Assembly: GCA_038182865.1 (NCBI GenBank)
Contig: CP116226.1
Location: 3,224,001-3,288,000, forward strand
Reading direction: 5' to 3'
Origin: Microbacterium enclense
GTDB taxonomy: Bacteria > Actinomycetota > Actinomycetes > Actinomycetales > Microbacteriaceae
Length of the DNA: 64,000 bases
Under the pieces are notes generated by a model. The model saw only the letters and a program-made list of their open reading frames with translations, was not told the DNA's origin and searched no databases. Positions within the stretch are counted from its first letter, which is position 1. Each line of letters opens with the position of its first letter. Shown here in pieces: positions 25,152 to 33,724 of the stretch. A program made the translations under genes and the position numbers.

Positions 25152-25919
25152 GTGAAGATCGCTCGATTCAGCCACCAGGATGCCATTCGCTACGGGATCG
25201 TCGACGACGGCGAGCTCGTGGTCCTCGCCGGAGACCCGATGTTCGCCGGCTTCGACACGACGGGGGAGCGCGTGCCGCTCGCCGACGTTGCTCTTCTGGC
25301 CCCCGTCATCCCGCGTTCGAAGGTCGTGTGCATCGGCAAGAACTACCACGACCACGCCGCCGAGATGGGCGGCGAGGCGCCCGCCGAGCCCCTCATGTTC
25401 CTCAAGCCCAACACCTCGGTGATCGGTCCCGGCGACGTGATCGTGCGTCCGACGAGCCTGAGCTCGCACACCGACTACGAGGGGGAGCTCGCAGTCGTCA
25501 TCGGACGGATCGCCAAGAACGTTCCCGCCGAGAAGGCGAGCGACTACATCTTCGGTTACACCGTCGCCAACGACGTCACCGCTCGCGATCTGCAGCGCAG
25601 CGACGGGCAGTGGTCACGCGCCAAGGGCTTCGACACCTTCTGCCCGGTCGGACCGGTCATCGAGTCCGACCTCGATCTCGAGACCGCCGCGATCACCACC
25701 CGCGTGAACGGAGAGGTGCGTCAGCAGGGTCCTGTCTCCGACATGATCCACGGCATCGGCGCCCTCGTCGCCTATGCCTCAGCCGTGTTCACGCTCTTGC
25801 CCGGCGACCTGATCCTGACGGGCACGCCCGCGGGCGTGGGGCCGTTCGTCGCCGGTGACACCGTGGAAGTCGAGGTCAGCGGCATCGGAGTGTTGCGCAA
25901 CGCCGTGCGCGATGCCTGA
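25152..25919 (+). CDS. Fumarylacetoacetate hydrolase-family protein
   Basis: 255 residues with the FAH catalytic domain: KVVCIGKNYHDHAAEMGG, then the metal ligands E...E...D in DYEGELAVVIGR and YTVANDVTARDLQ, and GDLILTGTPAGVG near the end. Such enzymes hydrolyse C-C bonds of, or decarboxylate, 2-oxo diacids such as oxaloacetate or acylpyruvates; the substrate is uncertain. GTG start 6 nt after a TAGGCT hexamer (25140-25145), so probably leaderless. The 3' end overlaps an MFS gene by 8 bp. Confidence 0.92.
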   Translation: MKIARFSHQDAIRYGIVDDGELVVLAGDPMFAGFDTTGERVPLADVALLAPVIPRSKVVCIGKNYHDHAAEMGGEAPAEPLMFLKPNTSVIGPGDVIVRPTSLSSHTDYEGELAVVIGRIAKNVPAEKASDYIFGYTVANDVTARDLQRSDGQWSRAKGFDTFCPVGPVIESDLDLETAAITTRVNGEVRQQGPVSDMIHGIGALVAYASAVFTLLPGDLILTGTPAGVGPFVAGDTVEVEVSGIGVLRNAVRDA

Positions 25920-27153
25920 GGCCGCTGCGCCGGCGGGCATCGACCTCCTCGCCGCGCAGCGCCGCACGGTGCGGGTCCTGGCGGCGGGGCAGGTGCTCAC
26001 CGGCGTCGCTTTCGGGGCGACCCTGTCGCTCGGTGCCCTGCTCGCCGCCGACCTGTCGGGCCAGGAGGCGTTGTCGGGGTTCGCGACGGCCTCGGTCACC
26101 CTGGGAGCGGCGCTGACCGCGATCCCCCTGGCCCGACTGGCGGCGCGCCGCGGGCGTCGTTTCGCCCTCACGTCGGGCAATCTGGCGGCTCTCGTCGGAA
26201 TCGCCGTGGTCGTCGCCGCTGCCGCCACGCGGACTTTTCCCCTCCTGCTGGTGGGCATCGCCCTCATCGGTGCGGGAAACGCGGGCACCCTGCAATCGCG
26301 GTTCGCCGCGACCGACCTCGCCAGCACGGCGCGTCGTGGTCGCGACCTGGCGACGGTCGTCTGGGCGACGACCGTCGGCGGCGTCGTCGGACCGCTGTTG
26401 CTCGCACCGGGCGAACTCGTCGGTGCGAGCATCGGACTTCCGCGGCTCACGGGCGCCTACCTGTTCTCGTTCGCTGCTCAGGCGTGCGCGTTCGGCCTGT
26501 ATGCGCTCCTGCTCCGCCCCGATCCGCTGCTCCTCGCGCAGCGGCTGGACCGGGAGAAGACCGCGTCGGCCGTGGTGATCGCCGAGAGCGACCGGCCTCT
26601 CCTCGCGCGCTACGCGATGGGGGCCGTGGCGGCGTCCCACGTGACCATGGCGTCGGTCATGGCGATGACCCCGGTGCATCTGTCGCACATCGTCGCCCCG
26701 GATGCCGTGACCCTGGCGGTCGGGGTGACGATCGCCGTTCACGTCTTCGGCATGTACGGCCTGTCGCCGGTGTTCGGCGTCCTCGCCGATCGCGTCGGGC
26801 GCGTGCCTGTCATCCTTCTGGGCCAGGTCCTGCTTGCCGCCTCCCTCGTGGTCGCGGCCACGCTGTCGTGGTCGCAAGCGGGGATCCTCGTCTCACTCGC
26901 TCTGCTCGGACTCGGCTGGAGCGCCGCCACGGTGGCCGGGTCGGCTCTGCTCACCGAGGCGACGCCGCTGGCGTTGCGCCCGCGGCGACAGGGGCGGAGC
27001 GACACACTCATGACAGCGTGCGCGGCGGTGGGTTCCGTCGTCGCCGGGATCATCCTCGGTACGGCGGGGTACGACGGCCTCGCGCTCTGGGCGCTCCTCC
27101 CGGTCGCCGCGGTCTGTCTGGGCGCGGTTCTCGTCCGAACGTCCTCCCGCTGA
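25912..27153 (+). CDS. MFS transporter
   Basis: 413 residues, about 12 helices, with motif A variants LARLAARRGRRF and FGVLADRVGRVP at the starts of the two halves. The ATG at 25912 lies inside the last codons of the FAH-family gene, so the two are coupled. By context it may move the substrate or product of that hydrolase, or be an unrelated exporter; the sequence does not decide this. Confidence 0.88.
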   Translation: MPEAAAPAGIDLLAAQRRTVRVLAAGQVLTGVAFGATLSLGALLAADLSGQEALSGFATASVTLGAALTAIPLARLAARRGRRFALTSGNLAALVGIAVVVAAAATRTFPLLLVGIALIGAGNAGTLQSRFAATDLASTARRGRDLATVVWATTVGGVVGPLLLAPGELVGASIGLPRLTGAYLFSFAAQACAFGLYALLLRPDPLLLAQRLDREKTASAVVIAESDRPLLARYAMGAVAASHVTMASVMAMTPVHLSHIVAPDAVTLAVGVTIAVHVFGMYGLSPVFGVLADRVGRVPVILLGQVLLAASLVVAATLSWSQAGILVSLALLGLGWSAATVAGSALLTEATPLALRPRRQGRSDTLMTACAAVGSVVAGIILGTAGYDGLALWALLPVAAVCLGAVLVRTSSR

Positions 27154-27323
27154 GGACACGCGCGGCCTCGTCGCGTCCCCTGCTCCGTGGGCTGTGCGCC
27201 GGGGTCCCGGCTCCGGATCGGATCAGCGCGGAATCGCGTTCTGCGATGTTGTGCCTACCGGGCGGCCCGGGTTATCCGGAGCCCGGCAGAGCCGCTGCCG
27301 CCGCGCCCCTGGCGCCGAACGCC

Positions 27324-27406
27324 GCACGGCGCCGGCCGTTGCACGGCGCAGGCCGGCACGGCGCAGACGGCCGCGCGGGACGGGAGCCGCAGCACGGCGC
27401 CGGCCG
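27324..27406. repeat. Imperfect direct repeats of a 15-mer
   Basis: GCACGGCGCCGGCCG occurs exactly at 27324-27338 and 27392-27406, with near copies starting at 27341 (one mismatch) and 27356 (3-nt insertion). Very GC-rich; no coding potential seen. Confidence 0.6.
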
Positions 27407-27428
27407 CCGGGAACGCCCGCGGTGGCGG

Positions 27429-27510
27429 GCGAAACTCCTGAGAATCCGTCGGCGCTGGCCGTTCCGGGCCGCCTCAGCGGTCGACGACGAGTAAAACTCA
27501 GGAGTTTCGC
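27429..27510. repeat. 14-bp perfect inverted repeat (AAACTC/GAGTTT-type)
   Basis: GCGAAACTCCTGAG (27429-27442) is the exact reverse complement of CTCAGGAGTTTCGC (27497-27510). The second arm is itself near-palindromic (AAACTC-AG-GAGTTT). It could be a large terminator stem for the convergent genes or a pair of protein sites. Confidence 0.6.
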
Positions 27511-27542
27511 ACGGGCGCGCCGATGCAGCCGGGGCACGCGGA

Positions 27543-28631
27543 TCAGATCGAGTAGCTGAGAGCGGCGGTCACCGGCTCGCTCGACACCGCACCGCCGTCG
27601 AGCGCGCGGAGCGCACGGTCGACATCGACGTCGTCGTTGAAGACGTGGAACGCCACGCGCGCGCGACCCGCGCGGCCCGATGCCGTGATGCCGTGCGACG
27701 ACAACCGCGCGAGAGCGTCTCCCGTGGCATCCGGCCAGGTGACGATCGCCGAGGGGCGCTCCGGCTGGGCCAGGCCGAGGCCGGTCCGGAACCGGGCGGC
27801 GAGGCGCGTCGTGTGGATGTACGACTCGGTGACGTCGGCGTCCGCGAACATCTCGAGCGCGGGAGTCGCGCCGACGAATGCCTGCCACGCGGGCGAGATG
27901 TCGAACCGGCGGGCGTCGGGGGCGAGCGTCCCACCGGTCCCGTAGCACGACGACCACGGATCGTCGCCGGAGTACCACCCGGCCTGCACGGGACGCAGCA
28001 GACGGGAGAAGTCGGGCCGCACGGTGAGGAAGCCGACGCCGCGCGGACAGCACAGCCACTTGTACGCGTGGCAGACGGTGGCGTCGAACATCGTCGCGTC
28101 CACAGGGAGCCACCCCGCCGCCTGCGTGAGATCGCACAGCGTTCGCGCGCCCGCGCGGGCGGCCGCGGCGGCGATGCCCGCGGCATCCGCGACGTCCCCG
28201 GTCGCCGACTGCACGAGCGAGAAGGCCACGAGCCACGTCTCCGGCGTGACGGCGTCGGCCAGCTCGGCCAAGGGCACCAGGCGCAGGCGGACGCCGCGCC
28301 CGGCATGGGCGAACGGCGCGATGAGCGAGGCGAAGTCACCTTCGGGACAGAGCACTTCGGCGCCGTCGGGGACGGCCGCGGCGATCAGCGCCACCATCAC
28401 CGAGGTCTGCGAGGCGATGGCCACCTCGTCCAGGGGCGATCGCACCAGCCGGGCGTAGGCGGCGCGCGCGTCTTCGACGGCGCGGGTGGCTGCGGTGACG
28501 TCCGGACGACCGGATGCCGCGGCGTCGAGGTCGGCGCGCACGGCGCGCACGGTCTCACGCGTCGGGAGGCCGAGGGTGCACGCGGCGAGGTAGTCGCGGC
28601 CGCCGACGAAGTGGGAGGCGAGGCTGCTCAT
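27543..28631 (-). CDS. Class V aminotransferase-like PLP enzyme
   Basis: 362 residues, fold-type I. The Schiff-base lysine is in CHAYKWLCCPRGVGFL, preceded by the PLP-binding aspartate in LCDLTQAAGWLPVDATMFD. The layout (DYLAACTLGLPTRETV N-terminus, GDFASLIAPFA) fits class V enzymes related to cysteine desulfurases and kynureninase-like or isopenicillin-epimerase-like proteins, but not IscS/SufS, as no catalytic Cys loop is evident. Divergent from a LysR regulator, which probably controls it. The substrate is unknown. Confidence 0.85.
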   Translation of the reverse strand: MSSLASHFVGGRDYLAACTLGLPTRETVRAVRADLDAAASGRPDVTAATRAVEDARAAYARLVRSPLDEVAIASQTSVMVALIAAAVPDGAEVLCPEGDFASLIAPFAHAGRGVRLRLVPLAELADAVTPETWLVAFSLVQSATGDVADAAGIAAAAARAGARTLCDLTQAAGWLPVDATMFDATVCHAYKWLCCPRGVGFLTVRPDFSRLLRPVQAGWYSGDDPWSSCYGTGGTLAPDARRFDISPAWQAFVGATPALEMFADADVTESYIHTTRLAARFRTGLGLAQPERPSAIVTWPDATGDALARLSSHGITASGRAGRARVAFHVFNDDVDVDRALRALDGGAVSSEPVTAALSYSI

Positions 28632-28712
28632 GGGTCCAGGTTCGCGCGGACACGGACTATTTCACTAGAGCAGGTGTTGCATGAGAAGCATTGCCTCTGC
28701 TTATGTGTGGGA

Positions 28713-29669
28713 GTGTCTGACACCGACGACGAACTCGACGCCCATTCTCTGCGGGTCGTGAAGGCGATCGCCGACACCGGTTCCATCACGGCCGCGGCGC
28801 GCGCCCTCGGCTACAGTCAGCCGGCCGTCAGCCAGCAGCTGCGTCGTCTCGAACGCCGCGCCGGCATGCCGATCGTGGAGCGAGTCGGCCGAGGGGTGCG
28901 CCTCACCGAGGCGGGGCGAGTCCTCGCCCGTCACGCCGCGGCGGTGACCACGGCCCTCGACGCCGCCGCGGGTGACCTCGCCGAGCTGCGAGGTCTGCGG
29001 GCCGGGCGCGTGCGGATCGCCGCGTTCCCCTCGGCGTCGTCGACGGTCGTGCCCCGCGTCATCGCCGCGGTGACGGCGCGCCGGCCCGGGGTATCGATCA
29101 GCTTCGTGGAGGCCGAGCCGCCCGAAGCGATCGTGGCGGTCCGCGAGGATCGAGCAGACATCGCGCTCACGTACAGTTACCCCGGCGACCGTCGCGAACT
29201 CGATCTCGCGGCGAACGGCCTCTCCGTCCGCACGGTCGGCGGAGACGACACCGTCTTGGTGCTGCCCGTCGACCACCCCGCCGCCGAGGGCCCGATCGAC
29301 CTCTCGCGTCTCGCGGATGAGCGCTGGATCGCAGGATGCCCCCAGTGCCGCGGACACCTTCTCGAAGCGTGCGCGCGCGCCGGGTTCGTCCCCGACATCG
29401 CGTTCGAGACCGACAACTACATCGCCGTCGAGAACCTCGTCGCCCAGGGCGTGGGGGTCGCGATCCTGCCGCGCATGGCCGTGGCATCCTTCCCTCTCCT
29501 TTCCGGTATCGCCGCGCCTCGTCTTCCGGATGCCGAGGCCCGCACGCTGCACGTGGTCACGGCGCGTGGAGCCGAACGCGTGCCGGCGGTCGGGGTGGCT
29601 CTCGAGGTCGTCGGCGAGGTCCTCGCCGACTATCCGCACCCCTCCGGTGTCGAGGTGGTCCGCCGGTAG
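28713..29669 (+). CDS. LysR-family transcriptional regulator
   Basis: 318 residues. N-terminal wHTH with the LTTR signature (SLRVVKAIADTGSITAAARA, YSQPAVSQQLRRLERRAGMP) and a C-terminal periplasmic-binding-like effector domain (RVRIAAFPSASSTVVPRVIA onward). It has a CPQCRGH segment (C-x-x-C) in the effector domain, which could sense metal or redox. Start uncertain: GTG 28713 is preferred, GTG 28707 is also in frame. Its last codon's stop TAG forms the first three bases of the gltX -10 box TAGGAT. Divergent from the aminotransferase gene (81 bp). Confidence 0.9.
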   Translation: MSDTDDELDAHSLRVVKAIADTGSITAAARALGYSQPAVSQQLRRLERRAGMPIVERVGRGVRLTEAGRVLARHAAAVTTALDAAAGDLAELRGLRAGRVRIAAFPSASSTVVPRVIAAVTARRPGVSISFVEAEPPEAIVAVREDRADIALTYSYPGDRRELDLAANGLSVRTVGGDDTVLVLPVDHPAAEGPIDLSRLADERWIAGCPQCRGHLLEACARAGFVPDIAFETDNYIAVENLVAQGVGVAILPRMAVASFPLLSGIAAPRLPDAEARTLHVVTARGAERVPAVGVALEVVGEVLADYPHPSGVEVVRR

Positions 29670-29679
29670 GATCGAGGGG

Positions 29680-31194
29680 ATGTCTGCCACGCCCGATCCC
29701 CGCACCACGACCGCCTCCGGCGCCGACGTTCGCGTCCGCTTCTGCCCGTCTCCGACGGGCCTGCCGCACGTGGGTCTCATTCGCACCGTCCTGTTCAACT
29801 GGGCGTACGCCCGGCACAACGGCGGCAAGCTGATCTTCCGTATCGAAGACACCGACGCCGCCCGCGACAGCGAGGAGAGCTACCAGCAGCTGCTGGAGGC
29901 CCTCCGCTGGATGAACATCGATTGGGACGAGGGCGTCGAGGTCGGCGGTCCGCACGCGCCGTACCGGCAGTCGCAGCGCCACGAGATCTACCGCGAGGTG
30001 CTCGACAAGCTCGTCGCGGCGGGAGCGGTGTACGAGAGCTACTCGACCGCGGAAGAGATCGACGCGCGCAACGAAGCGAACGGCCGCGCCAAGCAGCTCG
30101 GCTATGACAACTTCGATCGCGACCTGACCGAGGCGCAGAAGGTCGCGTTCCGTGCCGAGGGCCGTCAGCCCGCGTGGCGCCTGCGCGTGCCCGACCACGA
30201 TCTCACCTACGTCGACCTCATCCGCGGCGAGGTCACCTTCCCCGCCGGTTCGTTCCCCGACTTCGTGCTCGTGCGCGCCGGGGGAGTGCCGCTCTATCCG
30301 TTCGTGAACCCGGTCGATGACGCCCTCATGGGCATCACCCACGTCATCCGCGGCGAAGACCTGATGCCGTCGACCGCCCGTCAGCTCGCGCTGTACTCGG
30401 CCCTCGTGGATGCCGGCGTGACGACGTTCATCCCGCGCTTCGGCCACATGCCGCTCGTGCTGGGCGAGACGGGGAACAAGAAGTTGTCGAAGCGCGACCC
30501 GCAGGCGGATCTCTTCCTGCAGCGTGAGAAGGGCTTCATCCACGAGGGGCTCCTGAATTACCTCTCGCTGCTCGGCTGGTCGCTCGCCGCCGACCGCGAC
30601 GTGTTCTCGCTCGACGAGATGATCGCAGCGTTCGACATCGCCGACGTCAACCCGAACCCGGCGCGCTTCGACCAGAAGAAGGCGGAGGCCATCAACGGAG
30701 ATCACATCCGCCTCCTGGATGCCGACGACTTCGCCGCTCGTATCGTTCCCTATCTCGCGGGCGCGGGACTGATCGACGAGCACCCCAGCGACGAGCACCG
30801 CGCGATCATCGCTGCCGCAGCGCCCCTCGTGCAGGAGCGCGTGCAGCTGCTCGGCGAGGTTCCGGGCATGCTCGGCTTCCTGTTCGTCTCGGACGTCACC
30901 TACGCCGAGGACGCGCTCAAGGGCCTCCCCGCGAACGCGGGCGAGGTGCTCGTGGCGTCCGTCGGCGCTCTCGAGCTGGTGCCCGAGACGGAGTTCACCG
31001 CCGCCGCCGTGCAGGAGGCGCTGTCGAATGCCCTCGTCGAGGAGCTGGGGCTGAAGCCCCGCGTCGCGTACGGCCCGCCGCGCGTCGCCCTCACCGGACG
31101 CCGCGTGTCGCCGCCGTTGTTCGAGTCGATGGAACTGCTCGGAAAGGCTGAGAGCATCCGCCGCCTCGGTGCTCTCGTGCAGCACCTCGGCTGA
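29680..31194 (+). CDS. gltX: Glutamyl-tRNA synthetase
   Basis: 504-residue class I synthetase. The HIGH-type motif is PTGLPHVGLIRT and the KMSKS-type motif is KKLSKRDP; IEDTDAARD and the GEDLMPSTARQLALY block are family features, and the C-terminal anticodon-binding domain is complete. Starts at ATG 29680, 7 nt after TAGGAT (29667-29672), so it is a probable leaderless transcript whose promoter overlaps the LysR stop. A tRNA-Gln gene follows; bacteria of this group use discriminating or non-discriminating GltX with GatCAB, and this cannot be told here. Confidence 0.97.
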   Translation: MSATPDPRTTTASGADVRVRFCPSPTGLPHVGLIRTVLFNWAYARHNGGKLIFRIEDTDAARDSEESYQQLLEALRWMNIDWDEGVEVGGPHAPYRQSQRHEIYREVLDKLVAAGAVYESYSTAEEIDARNEANGRAKQLGYDNFDRDLTEAQKVAFRAEGRQPAWRLRVPDHDLTYVDLIRGEVTFPAGSFPDFVLVRAGGVPLYPFVNPVDDALMGITHVIRGEDLMPSTARQLALYSALVDAGVTTFIPRFGHMPLVLGETGNKKLSKRDPQADLFLQREKGFIHEGLLNYLSLLGWSLAADRDVFSLDEMIAAFDIADVNPNPARFDQKKAEAINGDHIRLLDADDFAARIVPYLAGAGLIDEHPSDEHRAIIAAAAPLVQERVQLLGEVPGMLGFLFVSDVTYAEDALKGLPANAGEVLVASVGALELVPETEFTAAAVQEALSNALVEELGLKPRVAYGPPRVALTGRRVSPPLFESMELLGKAESIRRLGALVQHLG

Positions 31195-31258
31195 GGCGTT
31201 TCTGCGACAAACACGATGTCGGCGGCGGGCTTCGCGACGCGCGCGGGACGGCGCCGGT

Positions 31259-31287
31259 TTGGCGGACGGCCCCGCGTCACGTAAGCT
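31259..31287 (+). promoter_or_regulatory. tRNA-Gln promoter
   Basis: -35 TTGGCG (31259-31264), 17-bp spacer, -10 TAAGCT (31282-31287), placed about 32 bp upstream of the tRNA 5' end. Confidence 0.55.
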
Positions 31288-31319
31288 TGATCCTCGGCAC
31301 GAGTTCCGGCTCAGCGCCT

Positions 31320-31391
31320 TGGGGTATGGTGTAATTGGCAACACGGCGGTTTCTGGTTCCGTTGTTCTTGGTTCGAGTCCAGGTACCCCAG
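31320..31391 (+). tRNA. tRNA-Gln (CUG anticodon)
   Basis: Acceptor stem TGGGGTA / TACCCCA (31320-31326, 31384-31390) with G73; anticodon CTG at 31353-31355 in the loop TTCTGGT; T arm CTTGG-TTCGAGT-CCAGG. The CCA end is not encoded. The top pair of the anticodon stem next to the loop is T-T, a minor irregularity. Confidence 0.95.
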
Positions 31392-31400
31392 CAAGACGAA

Positions 31401-31440
31401 AAGCCCCGGTCACCGCACGAAGCGCGGAGAACCGGGGCTT
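31401..31440 (+). terminator. Terminator after tRNA-Gln
   Basis: Perfect 10-bp stem AAGCCCCGGT (31401-31410) / ACCGGGGCTT (31431-31440), 20-nt loop, 9 nt after the tRNA. Confidence 0.75.
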
Positions 31441-31493
31441 CTGCTTTCGCCTCTCGTCTGGCGTCCCTGGTCCGACGCTGGTAGGCAGGACGT

Positions 31494-32180
31494 ATGTCCA
31501 CGACTGTCTCGCCACCCCGGCGCCCGTCGCCGGGCGCGCGCCGGGCGCGCCGCGAGCGACTGACCACGTGGATCACGATGGGCGTCGTCCTCGTCGTCTG
31601 TGCGATCGCCGGGTTCGGGGCGTACGCGATGGCGAACTCGTGGTGGGTCGAGGAGGCCCCCGCTCCCGCGGCGGACCAGCAGCTTCCTGACGGCCAGTCG
31701 CGATTCGATCGCGCCGGCACGGATTTCTTCACCCGGCAGGGCGTGGCCGTCGTCGGTGTGGCGGCTCCCGCCGCCGCGAGCGACCTTGGTCTCCCCGCCG
31801 ACGGCGACACCCCGGTCGAGACGCTGGTGCCGCTGACCCTCGAGGTGCGGGGCACCGCAAGCACCCTTTCGTTTCCGGGCGTCTCCTGGTTCGCCGTGTC
31901 GACCGAAGACGACAGGCTCACGGCGGTGACGGTGGTGCCCGCGTCGAGCACCACGTGGACCGCCATCCGCACGGATCTGGAGCAGCGGGCGGCCGCCTGG
32001 GGATGGTCGGCGAGCGACGTCGAGGATCTCGCGCGGAAGGTGGGTGAGGCGGGTCGCGCCGACGGCGTGGCGCAGACGCTGAGCCTGCCCCCGACCACCG
32101 TCGACGGGATGACGGTGAGCGCGGACGTGACCGTCGACGCCGAGGCGCGCATCTCGCTGCGGTACGTCTTCACCTCCTGA
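31494..32180 (+). CDS. Membrane-anchored extracytoplasmic protein, unknown function
   Basis: 228 residues: a basic N-terminus (RRARRERL), one membrane helix at ~25-47 (WITMGVVLVVCAIAGFGAYA), then an extracellular region with no cysteine. Residues ~120-225 alternate short beta-like segments and contain two aromatic-rich spots (FPGVSWFAV, AWGWSASDV). The ATG at 31494 is 6 nt after TAGGCA, so it may be leaderless. No family recognised; codon use is typical of the genome. Confidence 0.75.
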   Translation: MSTTVSPPRRPSPGARRARRERLTTWITMGVVLVVCAIAGFGAYAMANSWWVEEAPAPAADQQLPDGQSRFDRAGTDFFTRQGVAVVGVAAPAAASDLGLPADGDTPVETLVPLTLEVRGTASTLSFPGVSWFAVSTEDDRLTAVTVVPASSTTWTAIRTDLEQRAAAWGWSASDVEDLARKVGEAGRADGVAQTLSLPPTTVDGMTVSADVTVDAEARISLRYVFTS

Positions 32181-32214
32181 CCCCCGGCTCTCGGAGCGCG
32201 CGCAGAATGGGCAC

Positions 32215-32460
32215 ATGGGACTTTTCGTGCAGCGTCCGGAAGAGCCGAGCGAGTGGGCGGGCCTCCCCGGCGAGCCGCGCCGACCCCAGAGTCGCGCGGA
32301 GGTGCTGCCCGAGGATGACGGTCTGGAGTCGTCTCCGGCCGGCCTTCTCGGAGCAGCAGAGGGCCGGCTTTCGTCGATCGCGATTCCGCTCGACGCGATG
32401 ACGCCGGACGGGGTGCACCCGACGTCCACGTCCCTCGCGGAAGATCCTTCGCAAGACTGA
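32215..32460 (+). CDS. Small hydrophilic protein, unknown function
   Basis: 81 residues, acidic and proline-rich, no membrane segment or signal. CAGAAT ends 6 nt before the ATG, which fits a leaderless start. Third-position GC is high and consistent. Nothing recognisable; it is probably soluble and partly disordered. Confidence 0.6.
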   Translation: MGLFVQRPEEPSEWAGLPGEPRRPQSRAEVLPEDDGLESSPAGLLGAAEGRLSSIAIPLDAMTPDGVHPTSTSLAEDPSQD

Positions 32461-32546
32461 CGTCGCTCGACCGATCTGCGGCCGACGGGCGGGCGAGCGG
32501 TCCCGACGGTTCGGGCGCGCGGCACCTCTCGACTTAGGGTGAAGCA

Positions 32547-33518
32547 GTGCGCGTCCGTTCCCTTGCTGCTCTCCTCCTGCTGGTGGGTACCGCGCTCGCA
32601 GGGTGCGCATCGCCGCTGACGGCACCCACACCGACCCCGCGCCCGAGCGCGAGCATCACCTCCCCGACGCCCACCGCGACCACGGTCGGCTGTGGAGTTC
32701 CCGCGCCCGATCCGGTCGGGAAGACCACCCCGGGCACCCTTGCGGTCGACGGACAGGACCGCACGTTCGCCGTGCACGTCCCGGCCGACTACGACGCCGC
32801 GACGCCGACGCCGGTCATCCTCGCTTTCCACGGTCACGGAATGTCGCCGACCGCTCTCGAGGGGTTCAGCGACCTCGACGACAGCGGGGCACTGGTGGTC
32901 TACCCGAAAGCGGGAGGCGCGTCCCAGAAGGACGGATGGCAGGGGGCTCCGTACTCGTCCGGGCTCGACGACGTGGGGTTCGTCTCCGCGCTCATCGACG
33001 CGGTTTCGAGCCGGTACTGCGTCGACGCCGACCGGGTGTCGGCTGTCGGCATTTCCAACGGCGGCGGCTTCGTCGCGCTGCTGGCCTGCACTCTGCCCGA
33101 CCGTATCGCCGCCTTCGCCGTCGTGGCGGGCGCCGTCTATCCCGCCTACAACCCGGGATGCCCCACCGCGCTTCCGGTACCGGTCATCGAGTTCCACGGC
33201 ACGGCCGACCCGGTGACGGCGTTCGACGGCGCTGATCGCAACGGTACGCCGTTGGCATCCGTGTCGCGGTGGTTGACCCGCGAGGCGCAGAGGAACGGCT
33301 GTGCGCCCCAGCCGACCCGCACCAGACTCGGCTCGGACGTGGACCAGAGCACCTGGACCGGATGCCAAGGGCGCGGCGCCCTGATTCACTACCGCATCAA
33401 TGGGGGAGGTCACACCTGGCCGGGTGCTGTGGCCCAGAGCGGTCCAGGCGTGACGACCCAGACGATCTCGGCGACGGACCTGATTCTCGCCTTCTTCGCG
33501 GATCACCCGCTCACCTGA
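32547..33518 (+). CDS. Lipoprotein esterase of the PHB-depolymerase/feruloyl-esterase (LpqC-like) family
   Basis: 323 residues. Lipobox LAGC near residue 19, a Thr/Pro/Ser-rich linker, then an alpha/beta-hydrolase domain. The nucleophile Ser is in GISNGGGF, the acid Asp in FHGTADPVT and the His in GGGHTWPG; the oxyanion region is AFHGHGMS. Expected to be surface-anchored and to hydrolyse short esters (polyhydroxyalkanoate oligomers or feruloyl esters). GTG start 6 nt after TAGGGT (32535-32540), so it is a probable leaderless transcript. Confidence 0.92.
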   Translation: MRVRSLAALLLLVGTALAGCASPLTAPTPTPRPSASITSPTPTATTVGCGVPAPDPVGKTTPGTLAVDGQDRTFAVHVPADYDAATPTPVILAFHGHGMSPTALEGFSDLDDSGALVVYPKAGGASQKDGWQGAPYSSGLDDVGFVSALIDAVSSRYCVDADRVSAVGISNGGGFVALLACTLPDRIAAFAVVAGAVYPAYNPGCPTALPVPVIEFHGTADPVTAFDGADRNGTPLASVSRWLTREAQRNGCAPQPTRTRLGSDVDQSTWTGCQGRGALIHYRINGGGHTWPGAVAQSGPGVTTQTISATDLILAFFADHPLT

Positions 33519-33640
33519 GGCGCGCGCGGCGCAGCAGCCCGTGCCGGCGCACCCGAACCCGGCGCCCGGCTCGCGGGCGCGGCGAACGCATCGGCCTCGT
33601 GCGCGGGGAATGACCCCGGCGACATCGTCGACGCCGGGCC

Positions 33641-33667
33641 AGCCGCCTCAGGTGAGACAAGGCGGCT
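33641..33667 (+). terminator. Hairpin between esterase and lipoprotein genes
   Basis: AGCCGCCT (33641-33648) / AGGCGGCT (33660-33667), 11-nt loop; a second stem CCCGGCG/CGCCGGG lies just before. No T-run. A TAGCAT that may be the next -10 box starts at 33674. Confidence 0.5.
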
Positions 33668-33724
33668 CGCGATAGCATCCGGGTCAACAGCGCCGCGGGT
33701 GGTCCCGGTCGGAGGAGGTCTGGC

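Larger units (their letters stand above)
27154..27542. other. 389-bp gap without a gene, rich in short repeats
   Basis: Lies between an MFS gene (+) and an aminotransferase gene (-), which are convergent. I see no ORF with credible codon use or ribosome-binding site. It contains a small GC-rich direct-repeat cluster and a 14-bp inverted repeat, listed separately. Confidence 0.6.

Noticed and set aside
23055..25469. 804-codon open frame antisense to leuB and ilvE, and similar long antisense frames at 56670-59330 and 11895-13703
   Set aside because: They mirror high-GC coding sequence in its complement, contain low-complexity Arg/Gly/Val stretches, and lack ribosome-binding sites and recognisable domains; the sense genes are certain.
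27154..27542. A small gene in the long gap before the aminotransferase
   Set aside because: All open frames there are Arg/Pro-rich by-products of GC-rich repeats, without a ribosome-binding site or -10 box at the start.
33612..33638. CCCGGCG/CGCCGGG hairpin after the esterase as an independent RNA element
   Set aside because: Short GC stem in a GC-rich spacer; better read as part of the termination region already listed.
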